DNA from: Bacteroidia bacterium | GTDB taxonomy: Bacteria; Bacteroidota; Bacteroidia; CAIKAF01 | Length of the DNA stretch: 41,089 bases | Direction of reading: 5' to 3' | Assembly (NCBI GenBank): GCA_016742095.1 | Contig: JACVCJ010000032.1 | Location: 1 to 41,089, forward strand | Shown: one piece after another, positions 1-7,783 of the stretch | Numbering within the stretch: the stretch's first letter is position 1 | Layout: each line of letters begins with the position of its first letter | The notes under the pieces: model-generated | Database searches by the model: none | Seen by the model: only the letters and a program-made list of their open reading frames with translations | What the model was told of the DNA's origin: nothing | Translations under genes and position numbers: made by a program

Positions 1-935
1 TAGTTCTTGTTGTACAGCTGGCGGATGTCATTATTGAGGTAATACAGTGAATAGGAACCCGATGCGTACAGGCTGGGCATATAGGCCAGTTTGCTGTATT
101 TCAGGTTGCCGATCTGCAGGTTGCGGCTGGTCTGTAACATGCGGTACTCCACACGGTTCTGGTAATTGCTCTTCTGTGTGGTGTCCAGCCCGATGTTGTT
201 CTCCATAGCCTGCTGGTCGTATACGATGTCCAGCTTTTCAGCGGCCGGGTAGCCCATCAGGAACTTGAGGTATTCCTTTTTGGCTTCCAGCAATTCCTGG
301 TTGCTCTGCAAAGAGGCTTTGGTGTTGTTGAGCGTAATGGTGGCGCGCTTGTAGTCGATCTTATCGGCCGTGCCGGCTTCGTACTGGCTGTAGGCGTCCT
401 TCAGGCTGCGCTCCAGACGGGCGATGTTCTCCCCGGACACTTTTACCTGCTGTTCGGTGGCCAGTACATCGTAAAAGGCCTTGGTCACGTTCACCACCAG
501 GTTGATGCGGTTGCTTTCGGTATTCTGACTGGCCTGCTGTTTTACGTTCTTAGCGGTGATACTGGCCAGCAGCAGATCGCGGTTCAGCAGTTGCTGGGTA
601 GCCAGGAACTGGGCGGCAGAGGTGTTTTTTACCCCCAGCTGAATGATATTACCTCCGATGGAAGAAGACTGCAGCTGTACGTTGTGTTGCAGGGAACCGT
701 TGAACTGGATCTGCGGATACCAGTCAGACAGTTTGTTGTTCACATTGATGCGGGTGATCCTTTCATCGAGGACCGACTGCTGTATGCCGGGCTGCTTCTG
801 CAGGGCATAGGCGATCACGTTTTCCAGTGTTGCGTTCTGCAATACACTGTCGGCAGGCTGCTGTGCCTTCAGCGCAAGCGGGAACATCCACAGGATACAT
901 AAAAGGAAAAGATATTTCTTCGGTAGAATGTACAT
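1..935 (-). CDS. TolC family outer membrane efflux protein (3' part cut by window edge)
   Basis: Reading from the ATG at 935 down to the window edge gives 311 codons without a stop. The N-terminus is a Sec signal peptide ending in an LKAQQ-type cleavage region, followed by the Gln/Asn-rich alternating amphipathic helices typical of TolC/outer membrane factor proteins (for example a YDVLATEQQVKVSGENIARL stretch near residue 155). The family forms trimeric outer membrane ducts for tripartite efflux or type I secretion. The full family length is about 430-480 residues, so roughly a third is missing. The gene starts 9 bp after the stop of the MFS exporter, so the two are almost certainly co-transcribed. 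A periplasmic adaptor (HlyD family) would be expected beyond the left edge; none is visible here. Confidence 0.9.
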   Translation of the reverse strand, partial: MYILPKKYLFLLCILWMFPLALKAQQPADSVLQNATLENVIAYALQKQPGIQQSVLDERITRINVNNKLSDWYPQIQFNGSLQHNVQLQSSSIGGNIIQLGVKNTSAAQFLATQQLLNRDLLLASITAKNVKQQASQNTESNRINLVVNVTKAFYDVLATEQQVKVSGENIARLERSLKDAYSQYEAGTADKIDYKRATITLNNTKASLQSNQELLEAKKEYLKFLMGYPAAEKLDIVYDQQAMENNIGLDTTQKSNYQNRVEYRMLQTSRNLQIGNLKYSKLAYMPSLYASGSYSLYYLNNDIRQLYNKN

Positions 936-944
936 AATTGCTGT

Positions 945-2189
945 TTATAGTTGTTTTTGTTGACTCATTTTAAACATATTTCCTTCGCCGCTCCGTACAT
1001 TGGCCGCGATCAGCGCTCCCGCGGCGGCGGCGGCACAGAGAACAATGCCGGTTACCATGGGGCGGGCCGTACCATCGGCAAACCAGCTCACCAGGAAGGA
1101 TACCGATGCATTTATGGACATCTGGATCACTCCCGAAAGCGAGGACGCCGCTCCGGCATTATGTACGAATGGTTTCAGGGATAAGGCATTGGTATTTGGA
1201 TTGTTGATACCAAAGATAAAAAGGTAGCCGGATAATCCGCCAAGTACCAGGGGAAGATATCCGTAACCCAGCCAGGTGCCTGCCGCCAGGAACAGGCCGA
1301 TGGCCAGCAGCAGCAGTCCGGTGCACAGGGATATCTGCTCGTTGCTGTAGCGCTTCATGAATACCCGGCTCAGCTGTCCGCCCGTAATGAGGCAGGCCGC
1401 ATTGAAGGCAAAGGCCATACCGTAGTAGCGTTCACTCAGCCCGAACAGTTCCATGAACACCTGCGGCGAGGCCGATATATAGGCGAAGAGGGCCGCCGAA
1501 CCGAAAGCCGAAGCCAGTGTATAGGGCAAAAAGCCAGGGGTTACCATTACTTCTCCGTAACGTTGCAGAATACGCAGGGGGCGCAGGGACACCGATGTAT
1601 CCGGCCCTTTGCTTTCGGGCAGCAGAAAATATACCGCGGCCAGCAGTACCAGGGCCAGCAGGCTCAGGGTAATAAAGATCACGCGCCAGTGCGCCAGCGA
1701 AACCACGATACCGCCTGCAATGGGGGCCACCACCGGGGCCACGCCCATCACCAGCATCATCAGGGAAAATACCCGTGCGATCTGCTCGGAGGGAAATACG
1801 TCGCGCACCACGGCCCGGCCTGCAATAAAGGTAGCACAACCGCCGAAGGCCTGCATAAAACGCAGTGCGATCAGCTGCTCTACGTTGGTTACAAAGATAC
1901 AGGCCAGCGAGGTCGCCAGGTAAATACCCATACCCGCCAGCAGCGGCTTGCGCCGTCCGTAACGGTCCATCAGCGGGCCGTACAGTACCTGTCCTGCACA
2001 AATACCCACAAAAAAACTGGCCAGAGAGATGCCGACATTGGCCGTATCCGTGTGCAAACCCGTTGCGATCGCGGGGAATGCCGGCAGGTACATATCGATA
2101 CTAAAAGGTATTAAGCCCGATAAAAAACCTAAAATTACAATAAGCCGTCCATGTGACCTTCGTCCGCCTTCTTTCCATTTATCCTTCAT
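945..2189 (-). CDS. Bcr/CflA-type MFS drug exporter
   Basis: This is a twelve-helix major facilitator protein of about 414 residues. The first helix contains the FSIDMYLPAFP motif, and the loop between helices 2 and 3 carries GPLMDRYGRRKPLL, a good MFS motif A. Both are typical of the Bcr/CflA drug:H+ antiporters (bicyclomycin or chloramphenicol efflux in other bacteria). An ATG at 2219 would add ten residues. I prefer the ATG at 2189 because a GAGGA sequence precedes it by about ten bases, although Shine-Dalgarno use is weak in this phylum. It is followed after 9 bp by a TolC-like gene and preceded by an AraC-type regulator on the same strand, which suggests a regulated efflux operon. The substrate cannot be read from the sequence. 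Confidence 0.9.
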   Translation of the reverse strand: MKDKWKEGGRRSHGRLIVILGFLSGLIPFSIDMYLPAFPAIATGLHTDTANVGISLASFFVGICAGQVLYGPLMDRYGRRKPLLAGMGIYLATSLACIFVTNVEQLIALRFMQAFGGCATFIAGRAVVRDVFPSEQIARVFSLMMLVMGVAPVVAPIAGGIVVSLAHWRVIFITLSLLALVLLAAVYFLLPESKGPDTSVSLRPLRILQRYGEVMVTPGFLPYTLASAFGSAALFAYISASPQVFMELFGLSERYYGMAFAFNAACLITGGQLSRVFMKRYSNEQISLCTGLLLLAIGLFLAAGTWLGYGYLPLVLGGLSGYLFIFGINNPNTNALSLKPFVHNAGAASSLSGVIQMSINASVSFLVSWFADGTARPMVTGIVLCAAAAAGALIAANVRSGEGNMFKMSQQKQL

Positions 2190-2240
2190 AAAAACTTGTT
2201 CCTCAGCACACTTAAACATCTACACTGCCGGCCTTATTTT

Positions 2241-2254
2241 ATACCGTACAGTAT
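2241..2254. promoter_or_regulatory. Imperfect palindrome upstream of the MFS exporter
   Basis: ATACCGTACAGTAT is a 14-bp near-palindrome (12 of 14 positions symmetric) about 20-50 bp before the possible exporter starts, in the gap behind the AraC gene. It could be an operator, but this rests on symmetry alone. Confidence 0.25.
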
Positions 2255-2313
2255 ATTACAGAAATCCGATGCAAAAGTCGCAATAGAAATGAAGGCTAAG
2301 AAGGACAAATGTT

Positions 2314-3189
2314 TTAGACTCTTGTACTATTTGAACATTTCGACCGAAAAACTTCGGGCGATTCTCCCGTATTTTTCTTGAAAAAACGGCTGAAATAGGC
2401 CGGGTCCTCAAAGCCCAGGTTAAAAGATATTTCCTTGATACTCTTATCACTATATCCGATCATACGCTTGGCTTCGAGGGTAATACGCCTATGTACCAGC
2501 GACATAATGGTAATGCCCGTTCCCTCTTTGGATATTTCGTTTGCCCTTTTGGGCGTAAGACGCATGGCTTCCGCGTAGAACGTGACATTGTGATGCCTGT
2601 GGTAGTTTTTTTCCACCAGGGCTATGATCTGCCGGGTACGGTTGAGCAGGCGCGGGTCGCGCACCGACACGGACATACGCGTGGAACGGAAGGCCCGGCC
2701 GGCATTTTCGAGCAGCAGGCGCAGGTAACCGTGCAGGATATCGGGCGAGCCGTTCTCGCGGTTGTATTCCTTTTCCATCAGGTCCAGGATCGACTGCATC
2801 ACGGCCCCGTCATCTGCATTCACCGTAAAACTGGGATGATACTCGGGATGGTGGAACAGCAGGTTGTTCTTGATAAAACTGCGGTCTTCGGGCGAACGCA
2901 GCAGGAAATGCGCACTGAACGTAAGGATAACGCCTTCCATATGCCCCGTGTGGAACTGGTGCACCTGCCCCGGCGAAAGAAAGGTCCAGGTACCGGGCCG
3001 TACTTCAAACTCCTCGAAGTCGATCAGCTGAAAACCATCGACGCGACGGTAAAAGATGACCTCGTAAAAATTATGCCGGTGCGGTTCGTACTGGTGCTTT
3101 TTCTGTTCGGAATTCACATTGAAAAAGGAGAACTGCCTGTTGCCGGGCAGATCGAACACGGGAATATTCTGTACCTTTTTCTTTGCCAT
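2314..3189 (-). CDS. AraC family transcriptional regulator with cupin-type sensor domain
   Basis: The protein has 291 residues. The N-terminal half is a cupin-like ligand-binding domain: EPHRHNFYEVIFY near residue 35, then FEVRPGTWTFLSPGQVHQF, the usual AraC_binding signature. The C-terminal 100 residues are a double helix-turn-helix, with the second helix pair around IKEISFNLGFEDPAYFSRFF and the usual KKNTGESPEVFR ending. An in-frame TTG at 3201 exists, but a TATCTTTG -7 box overlaps it, so the ATG at 3189 is the likely start. The gene lies upstream of, and in the same direction as, the MFS/TolC pair and probably controls it; the inducer is unknown. Confidence 0.92.
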   Translation of the reverse strand: MAKKKVQNIPVFDLPGNRQFSFFNVNSEQKKHQYEPHRHNFYEVIFYRRVDGFQLIDFEEFEVRPGTWTFLSPGQVHQFHTGHMEGVILTFSAHFLLRSPEDRSFIKNNLLFHHPEYHPSFTVNADDGAVMQSILDLMEKEYNRENGSPDILHGYLRLLLENAGRAFRSTRMSVSVRDPRLLNRTRQIIALVEKNYHRHHNVTFYAEAMRLTPKRANEISKEGTGITIMSLVHRRITLEAKRMIGYSDKSIKEISFNLGFEDPAYFSRFFKKNTGESPEVFRSKCSNSTRV

Positions 3190-3198
3190 AACCGGGTA

Positions 3199-3206
3199 CA
3201 AAGATA
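3199..3206 (-). promoter_or_regulatory. -7 promoter box TATCTTTG for the AraC gene
   Basis: Exact match to the Bacteroidetes -7 consensus TAnnTTTG, ending 9 nt before the ATG at 3189. No good -33 TTTG was found at 19-21 bp. An 11-bp perfect palindrome (TGCCTCAGGCA, 3216-3226) lies just upstream and might be an operator. Confidence 0.5.
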
Positions 3207-3353
3207 GAATTAATCTGCCTCAGGCACACGCTTTAACAAAAGCCCGGCCGCGCAAAGGGCAATGCTTCTGCTAAAAATACGTTCTTTGTCAGGTAATTTC
3301 CGCAGGATTGCGTATATTAGAACACATTCATGATTTAACACTGTATTAAGTAT

Positions 3354-6209
3354 ATGTCTACAAATTCCACGCCCCGTAAAAAAAGAAGCTTATTTCGCAA
3401 GATCATGCTCGGCAGCGGCATTTTCTTCCTGCTCTGCATCGTTCTGCTGGTAGCCGCCCCTTTCCTGTTCAAGGATAAACTGGTGCAACTCGTAAAAGAT
3501 GAGGCCAATAAACAGCTGAATGCCAACGTAGATTTCGGGAAGTTCGACCTGAGTATCTTCCGTTCCTTTCCCGATTTTCGTTTTAATATACAGAACGTGA
3601 GCGTGGTCGGCAAAGACACTTTCGAAGGCGATACGCTGATCGGCATACGGGAACTGGCGCTGGACCTGAACCTGATGAGCGTGATCCGCGGGGAGAATTA
3701 CCAGGTGAACGCCCTGCGTATTGAAGACCCGCGCGCCCTGGTGCAGGTAACGCAGGACGGCAAAGCCAGCTGGGATATCGTAAAACCCTCTGCCGACACC
3801 ACAACGGCCGCCCCTGCCGAAGAAAAGGAACCTTCCAAATACAACCTGCGCCTGTCTTCGCTCATCATCAACAATGCCCATGTTACGTATATAGATGAAC
3901 AGGGCGGAATGAAGGCCCGCGTGGAAGATCTGGACTATGAACTCAGCGGCGATTTCAGCAACGAACTGCTGCAGTCCGAAAACAAACTGCATATCGCTAA
4001 GACCAGTTTCGCCACCGGTGGCATCGCCTACCTGAGCGAGGTGGAAATAAAGGCCGATGCCGGCATCGATATCGACCTGGAAAACAATATCTACACCTTT
4101 AAAAAGACCGAACTGTTCCTGAACGAGCTGGGCCTGGGCCTGGAAGGATTCCTGCAGCTGAAGGACAACGACGATATGGTGATGGACCTGGCCTTTAAAG
4201 CCCTGAAAGCCGATTTCAAGACCATACTTTCCCTGGTACCGGCCGTGTTCACCCGCGACTTTGCCAGCGTACAGGCTTCGGGTACCGTTGCTCTCGACGG
4301 CTACGCCAAAGGTACCTACAGCGCTATCGGCTACCCGGCATTCGGACTGAACCTGCTGGTGGAGAACGGCGGTTTTAAATACCCCGCCCTGCCCCGTTCG
4401 GTAGAAAAGATCGTCATCGACCTCAAAATTCAGAATCCCAACGGGAACCTGGACGCTACCATCATCGACCTCAACAAACTGAGCCTGGTCATGGGTGGCA
4501 ACCCCATCAGCATGTACGCACATGTAAAAACGCCCGTATCCGATCCGGATTTCGATTTTAATGCCCTCGGCACCATCGACCTGGGCACCATCAAAGAATT
4601 TCTGCCCCTGGAAAAAGGCGAGGAATTCAACGGCGTCATCCGGGCAGACATTGGTCTGAAAGGCCGCCTGAGCTATGTAGAACGTGAACAGCACGAACGG
4701 TTTACGGCACGCGGAAGCCTGGAAGCCAGCCAGATGAAGCTGAAAGTGGAAGCCCTGCCCTACGAGGTGCTGCTGAATGCCATCAAACTGAATTTCACCA
4801 ATAAATTTGTAGAACTGGCCTCTTTCAACGCACTCATCGGCAAGTCGGACATCAGTGCCAGCGGCCGTATCGACAACTTTATCGAGTACATTTTTAAGGA
4901 CGATCTTATCAAAGGTGACTTTACCGTGAATTCCAACCTGCTCGATATCAATCAGCTTACCGCTTCAGACAACAACGATAAGACGCCGGCACAGCAGAGC
5001 ACACAAAGTACGCAGCCTGCCGAAGCTTCCACAGCTCCGGCCTCCGGGGAAAGCAGTGTGATCGAAATTCCCGCCAATATCGATTTTGTGCTGAACACCA
5101 GCCTCAGAAAAGTGCTGTACGATAACCTGGTGCTCGACAACGTGAACGGTAAAGTGATCATCCGGAACCGACGCCTGACCATGGAATCGCTGAAAATGAA
5201 CACCCTGGGCGGACAAATGCGCATGGACGGCTGGTACGATACGAAGAACGCCGAAAATCCGGACGTGAACCTGAATTTCATGGTAGACAACTTTGATATT
5301 GCCACTACCTACAAAACCTTCAATACGTTCCCAAAAATGGCCCCGATCGCCCAGTATGCCTCCGGTTTCTTTACCGTTTCGCTGGAGAATTTCGCCGGCA
5401 AACTGAACCGCGATATGGAGCCTGATCTCAATACCATCAGCGCCAATGGAGTGTTAAAGACCAAAAGCGTGAGCATCGGCGGGTTTGAACCTTTTGTAAA
5501 ACTCGGCGACGCACTCAAGATAAACGAGCTGAAGCGCATGAGTTTCCAGAACGTGAACTTTTCCTACAAAATTAAGGACGGCCGTGCCCAGATCGCTCCT
5601 TTCGACGTGAAGATCGACAAGGTTAAGGCCACCATTTCCGGCTCGCACGGCTTCGACCAGACCATCGACTATACCTGGCGTATGGAAATTCCGCGTTCGC
5701 TGTTCGGCGCCCAGGCCAATGCCACCATCAACAGCCTCGCCCAACAGGCCAATTCGCTGGTGGGAACTAACTTTCAGCCCGGCGAGATCATTTTCGTAGA
5801 TGTATTGTTCGGCGGTACCGCCACCAAACCCACCGTCAAGACCTCACTGAAAGAAAGCGCCAAAAGCATCGCGAACGAAGTGAAGGAACAGGTGATCGAG
5901 ACCGTGAAGGAAAAAGCGGCCGAACAGGTGGACAAAGCCCTGGAAGAAGCCCGCAAACAGGCCGATAAGATCAAGGCCGACGCCCGTATCGCCGCCGATA
6001 AACTGAAGAAGGAAGGTTACGCCGCTGCCGATAAACTGGTAGCCGAAGCCAAGAATCCCCTGGCCAAAGTTGCCGCTCAGAAAGCTGCTGACCAGGCCAA
6101 GAAAGAAACCGATAAAAAAGTACAGAAGGTCCTCGACGATGCCGATGCCCGCGCCGATAAACTGATCAGAGACGCACAGGCAAAGTCGGACGCGAATCTG
6201 AAGAAATAG
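3354..6209 (+). CDS. AsmA family protein with long charged coiled-coil tail
   Basis: The protein has 951 residues. One N-terminal membrane helix (about residues 15-37) is followed by a large beta-rich periplasmic region typical of the AsmA/TamB-like superfamily, which is linked to lipid transport between membranes and to outer membrane homeostasis. AsmA-type features include the early FGKFDLSIFRSFPDFRFNIQ block and the late AsmA_2-like region around residues 700-800. From about residue 835 the last 115 residues become an Ala/Lys/Glu/Asp-rich helix of repeated (A)DKxKxDAxxAADKL-type units, predicted to form a coiled coil. A Thr/Ala/Ser/Gln-rich linker lies near residues 540-565. Its TAG stop codon falls inside an AGTCCG repeat. 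The gene stands alone, divergent from the AraC gene and convergent with a membrane protein gene. Confidence 0.88.
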   Translation: MSTNSTPRKKRSLFRKIMLGSGIFFLLCIVLLVAAPFLFKDKLVQLVKDEANKQLNANVDFGKFDLSIFRSFPDFRFNIQNVSVVGKDTFEGDTLIGIRELALDLNLMSVIRGENYQVNALRIEDPRALVQVTQDGKASWDIVKPSADTTTAAPAEEKEPSKYNLRLSSLIINNAHVTYIDEQGGMKARVEDLDYELSGDFSNELLQSENKLHIAKTSFATGGIAYLSEVEIKADAGIDIDLENNIYTFKKTELFLNELGLGLEGFLQLKDNDDMVMDLAFKALKADFKTILSLVPAVFTRDFASVQASGTVALDGYAKGTYSAIGYPAFGLNLLVENGGFKYPALPRSVEKIVIDLKIQNPNGNLDATIIDLNKLSLVMGGNPISMYAHVKTPVSDPDFDFNALGTIDLGTIKEFLPLEKGEEFNGVIRADIGLKGRLSYVEREQHERFTARGSLEASQMKLKVEALPYEVLLNAIKLNFTNKFVELASFNALIGKSDISASGRIDNFIEYIFKDDLIKGDFTVNSNLLDINQLTASDNNDKTPAQQSTQSTQPAEASTAPASGESSVIEIPANIDFVLNTSLRKVLYDNLVLDNVNGKVIIRNRRLTMESLKMNTLGGQMRMDGWYDTKNAENPDVNLNFMVDNFDIATTYKTFNTFPKMAPIAQYASGFFTVSLENFAGKLNRDMEPDLNTISANGVLKTKSVSIGGFEPFVKLGDALKINELKRMSFQNVNFSYKIKDGRAQIAPFDVKIDKVKATISGSHGFDQTIDYTWRMEIPRSLFGAQANATINSLAQQANSLVGTNFQPGEIIFVDVLFGGTATKPTVKTSLKESAKSIANEVKEQVIETVKEKAAEQVDKALEEARKQADKIKADARIAADKLKKEGYAAADKLVAEAKNPLAKVAAQKAADQAKKETDKKVQKVLDDADARADKLIRDAQAKSDANLKK

Positions 6210-6351
6210 TCCGGAGTATAGAGTCCGAAGTCCGCTAATGAGCGGTTATGAGTATAGAGAAATGAATGAAGGTCGGGCGGGACACACCTGCCATACCATC
6301 AAAAAACGCTTTTCTTTGTTCCCGGACTATCGGACTTCCGGACTACGGACT
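6208..6351. repeat. Mosaic AGTCCG/CGGACT inverted-arm repeat, copy 1
   Basis: Left arm: AGTCCG at 6208, 6222 and 6229. Right arm: CGGACT at 6323, 6331, 6339 and 6346. The arms can fold back on each other over a loop of about 90 bases. The element fills the gap between two convergent genes and supplies the TAG stop codons of both (6207-6209 plus strand; 6343-6345 minus strand). The same arms occur at 7521-7730 and 26094-26203. It may act as a terminator-like structure, but no mobile gene is attached. Confidence 0.75.
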
Positions 6352-7005
6352 ATTCTTAAAAACCCCATACTTCTTATAATAATACCGGTTCATCCCAATA
6401 AGCGCCGCTACGCCGATAAAGGTGGGCAGCAGCCAGTTCAGGATGGTGAGGGGAAATACTTCCTGGATAACGGTAAAGGCCGTCATGGCAGCAATGTAGG
6501 AGATGAACATACGTCCGTAGTGTTCAAACAGCCAGTGCAGCGGTGAGGACGAGGTACGGCGCAGCAGGCGGCCCAGTATGTATTCCAGTATGTCCATGCG
6601 GATATTGAGCAGGAACACCACGCCGAAGAAGAATGCAACGGTACCGAAGAGCATGGCGCCACGCAGCATCAGGTATATACCCCAGCCCAGGGTGAACAGG
6701 GCGATGAGCAGGGCCAGCAGGATCATGATCTTTAGCACCGTGGTGGAACCATTGCGGCGGCGTATGCCAAATACATAGGCCGTGGCCGCCATATACCAGC
6801 CCAAAAGTCCCAGGAAACCGATGAGCAGACTGCCCAGGTAAATACCTGTGCCTACCACAATGGCCCAGCTCCAGAAATAGATGTGTCCCAGTACATGGTG
6901 CAGTTTGCCGCCCTTGCGCAGTACAAACTGCAAAAGTCCGGTAACGGCAATGAGTATACCGGAGGCGGCATGCAGCATACTTACGGTTTCGCGGGGAATG
7001 GTCAT
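6343..7005 (-). CDS. DUF2306-like integral membrane protein
   Basis: The protein has 220 residues with about six or seven hydrophobic helices and few long loops. His residues near helix boundaries (residue 12 in LHAASG, and the HHVLGHIYFWS block at about residues 36-46) resemble the DUF2306 family of small predicted membrane proteins, some of which may bind haem; this assignment is by pattern only. It starts 16 bp after the stop of a membrane-anchored cytochrome c, so the pair looks like a two-gene operon and may form a redox unit (inference). The last residues (NSP) and the TAG stop are encoded by the right arm of the repeat, so the C-terminus seems to have been altered by repeat insertion. 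Confidence 0.65.
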   Translation of the reverse strand: MTIPRETVSMLHAASGILIAVTGLLQFVLRKGGKLHHVLGHIYFWSWAIVVGTGIYLGSLLIGFLGLLGWYMAATAYVFGIRRRNGSTTVLKIMILLALLIALFTLGWGIYLMLRGAMLFGTVAFFFGVVFLLNIRMDILEYILGRLLRRTSSSPLHWLFEHYGRMFISYIAAMTAFTVIQEVFPLTILNWLLPTFIGVAALIGMNRYYYKKYGVFKNSP

Positions 7006-7021
7006 AGGCAGTCAGGATGAT

Positions 7022-7483
7022 TTAGTTATAACGAATGCCGGTTTCCGTCTGCAGGTATGTATACAGTGCATCCATTTCGGCAGTGCTAAATGTAAACGGC
7101 GTATGGTCCATCGCTGCTTTTCCGGCACGTTTCCTTGCCGCTATGGCCAGGGTATCGCCGGAGGCATAAAGCAGGGGTTCATCGCGCAGGTAATCCGCCA
7201 GCCAGGCTTTGGTTACGCCTCGTTCTGTAATACCGAGAAGTCCGGGACCTACCAGTTTTTTATCCTGCATAAAATGACAGCGGGCACAGTTGGCCCTGAA
7301 CAAGGTCTCTCCCGCTGAAACAGAAGTTTCAGATCGTACCGGATCGGGCATCCCACATTGTACCGCCGCCGGCTGCGGTTTGCTGCGATCGTGGATCAGA
7401 ACGGCCATACTGCCGAAAAGTACCAGCACCAGTACCGACATCAGTACCAGGCTCAGGGACAGCTTCAGGATGGAATCCTTCAT
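7022..7483 (-). CDS. Membrane-anchored monohaem cytochrome c
   Basis: The protein has 153 residues. An N-terminal hydrophobic helix (about residues 8-30) anchors it or acts as a signal. The haem-binding CxxCH is C66-A-R-C69-H70, followed by the class I signature VGPGLLGI. A later Met in the GKAAMDHTPF region is a plausible sixth haem ligand, and the STAEMDALYTYL ending is the usual C-terminal helix. It would sit on the periplasmic face of the inner membrane and carry one electron. The partner gene downstream encodes a membrane protein. Its upstream gap holds repeat copy 2, with a weaker -7-like TACATTTA near the start. Confidence 0.9.
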   Translation of the reverse strand: MKDSILKLSLSLVLMSVLVLVLFGSMAVLIHDRSKPQPAAVQCGMPDPVRSETSVSAGETLFRANCARCHFMQDKKLVGPGLLGITERGVTKAWLADYLRDEPLLYASGDTLAIAARKRAGKAAMDHTPFTFSTAEMDALYTYLQTETGIRYN

Positions 7484-7520
7484 ACACAGAGGTTGTTAGC
7501 TGCTGTAAATGTAATGAAAT

Positions 7521-7730
7521 AGTCCGAAGTATAGAGTCCGGCTGATGAGAAGTAATGCATGATGAGGAACGGGTTAAGAAGCTTTCGAGGGTCTGTAAAG
7601 ATAGTAAGGAGAAATGAGTAAGGAGAATGAGCAAGGAGCAAGGAGAAAGGAGACTCCTGATCGTCCGGCCCACCCTTCACCCTTCACCCTTCACCCTTCA
7701 CCCTTCACTCCAGGCTTTCGGACTTCGGAC
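7521..7730. repeat. Mosaic AGTCCG/CGGACT repeat, copy 2, with internal GGAG-rich and CCCTTCA arrays
   Basis: Left arm: AGTCCG at 7521 and 7535. Right arm: CGGACTTCGGAC at 7719-7730. Between them lies a purine-rich run of GAGTAAGGAG/GAGCAAGGAG units (about 7616-7652). It is followed by five perfect tandem copies of CCCTTCA (7673-7707), which is close to the complement of the purine-rich run, so the interior may also fold. This element accounts for nearly all of the 300-bp gap between the cytochrome and lolA genes; no coding sequence is evident in that gap. Confidence 0.75.
7673..7707. repeat. Tandem CCCTTCA, five copies
   Basis: Five perfect, uninterrupted 7-bp units inside repeat copy 2. A short array like this could vary in copy number through slipped-strand replication. 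Confidence 0.9.
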
Positions 7731-7738
7731 AAAAAAAA

Positions 7739-7768
7739 ACGCAGCCTGATAGCTGCGTCTTTTTTTTA
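7739..7768 (-). terminator. Rho-independent terminator of the ftsK-lolA operon
   Basis: The stem ACGCAGC/GCTGCGT (7739-7745 with 7752-7758) has a six-base loop. Runs of A and T on either side could make it work in both directions. It lies 26 bp past the lolA stop on the minus strand. Confidence 0.85.
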
Positions 7769-7783
7769 TGCGTTCCGGCGCAT

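Noticed and set aside
7673-7707. Tandem CCCTTCA units as a CRISPR array
   Set aside because: The units are 7 bp and directly adjacent with no spacers, so this is a microsatellite-type array inside a repeat element.
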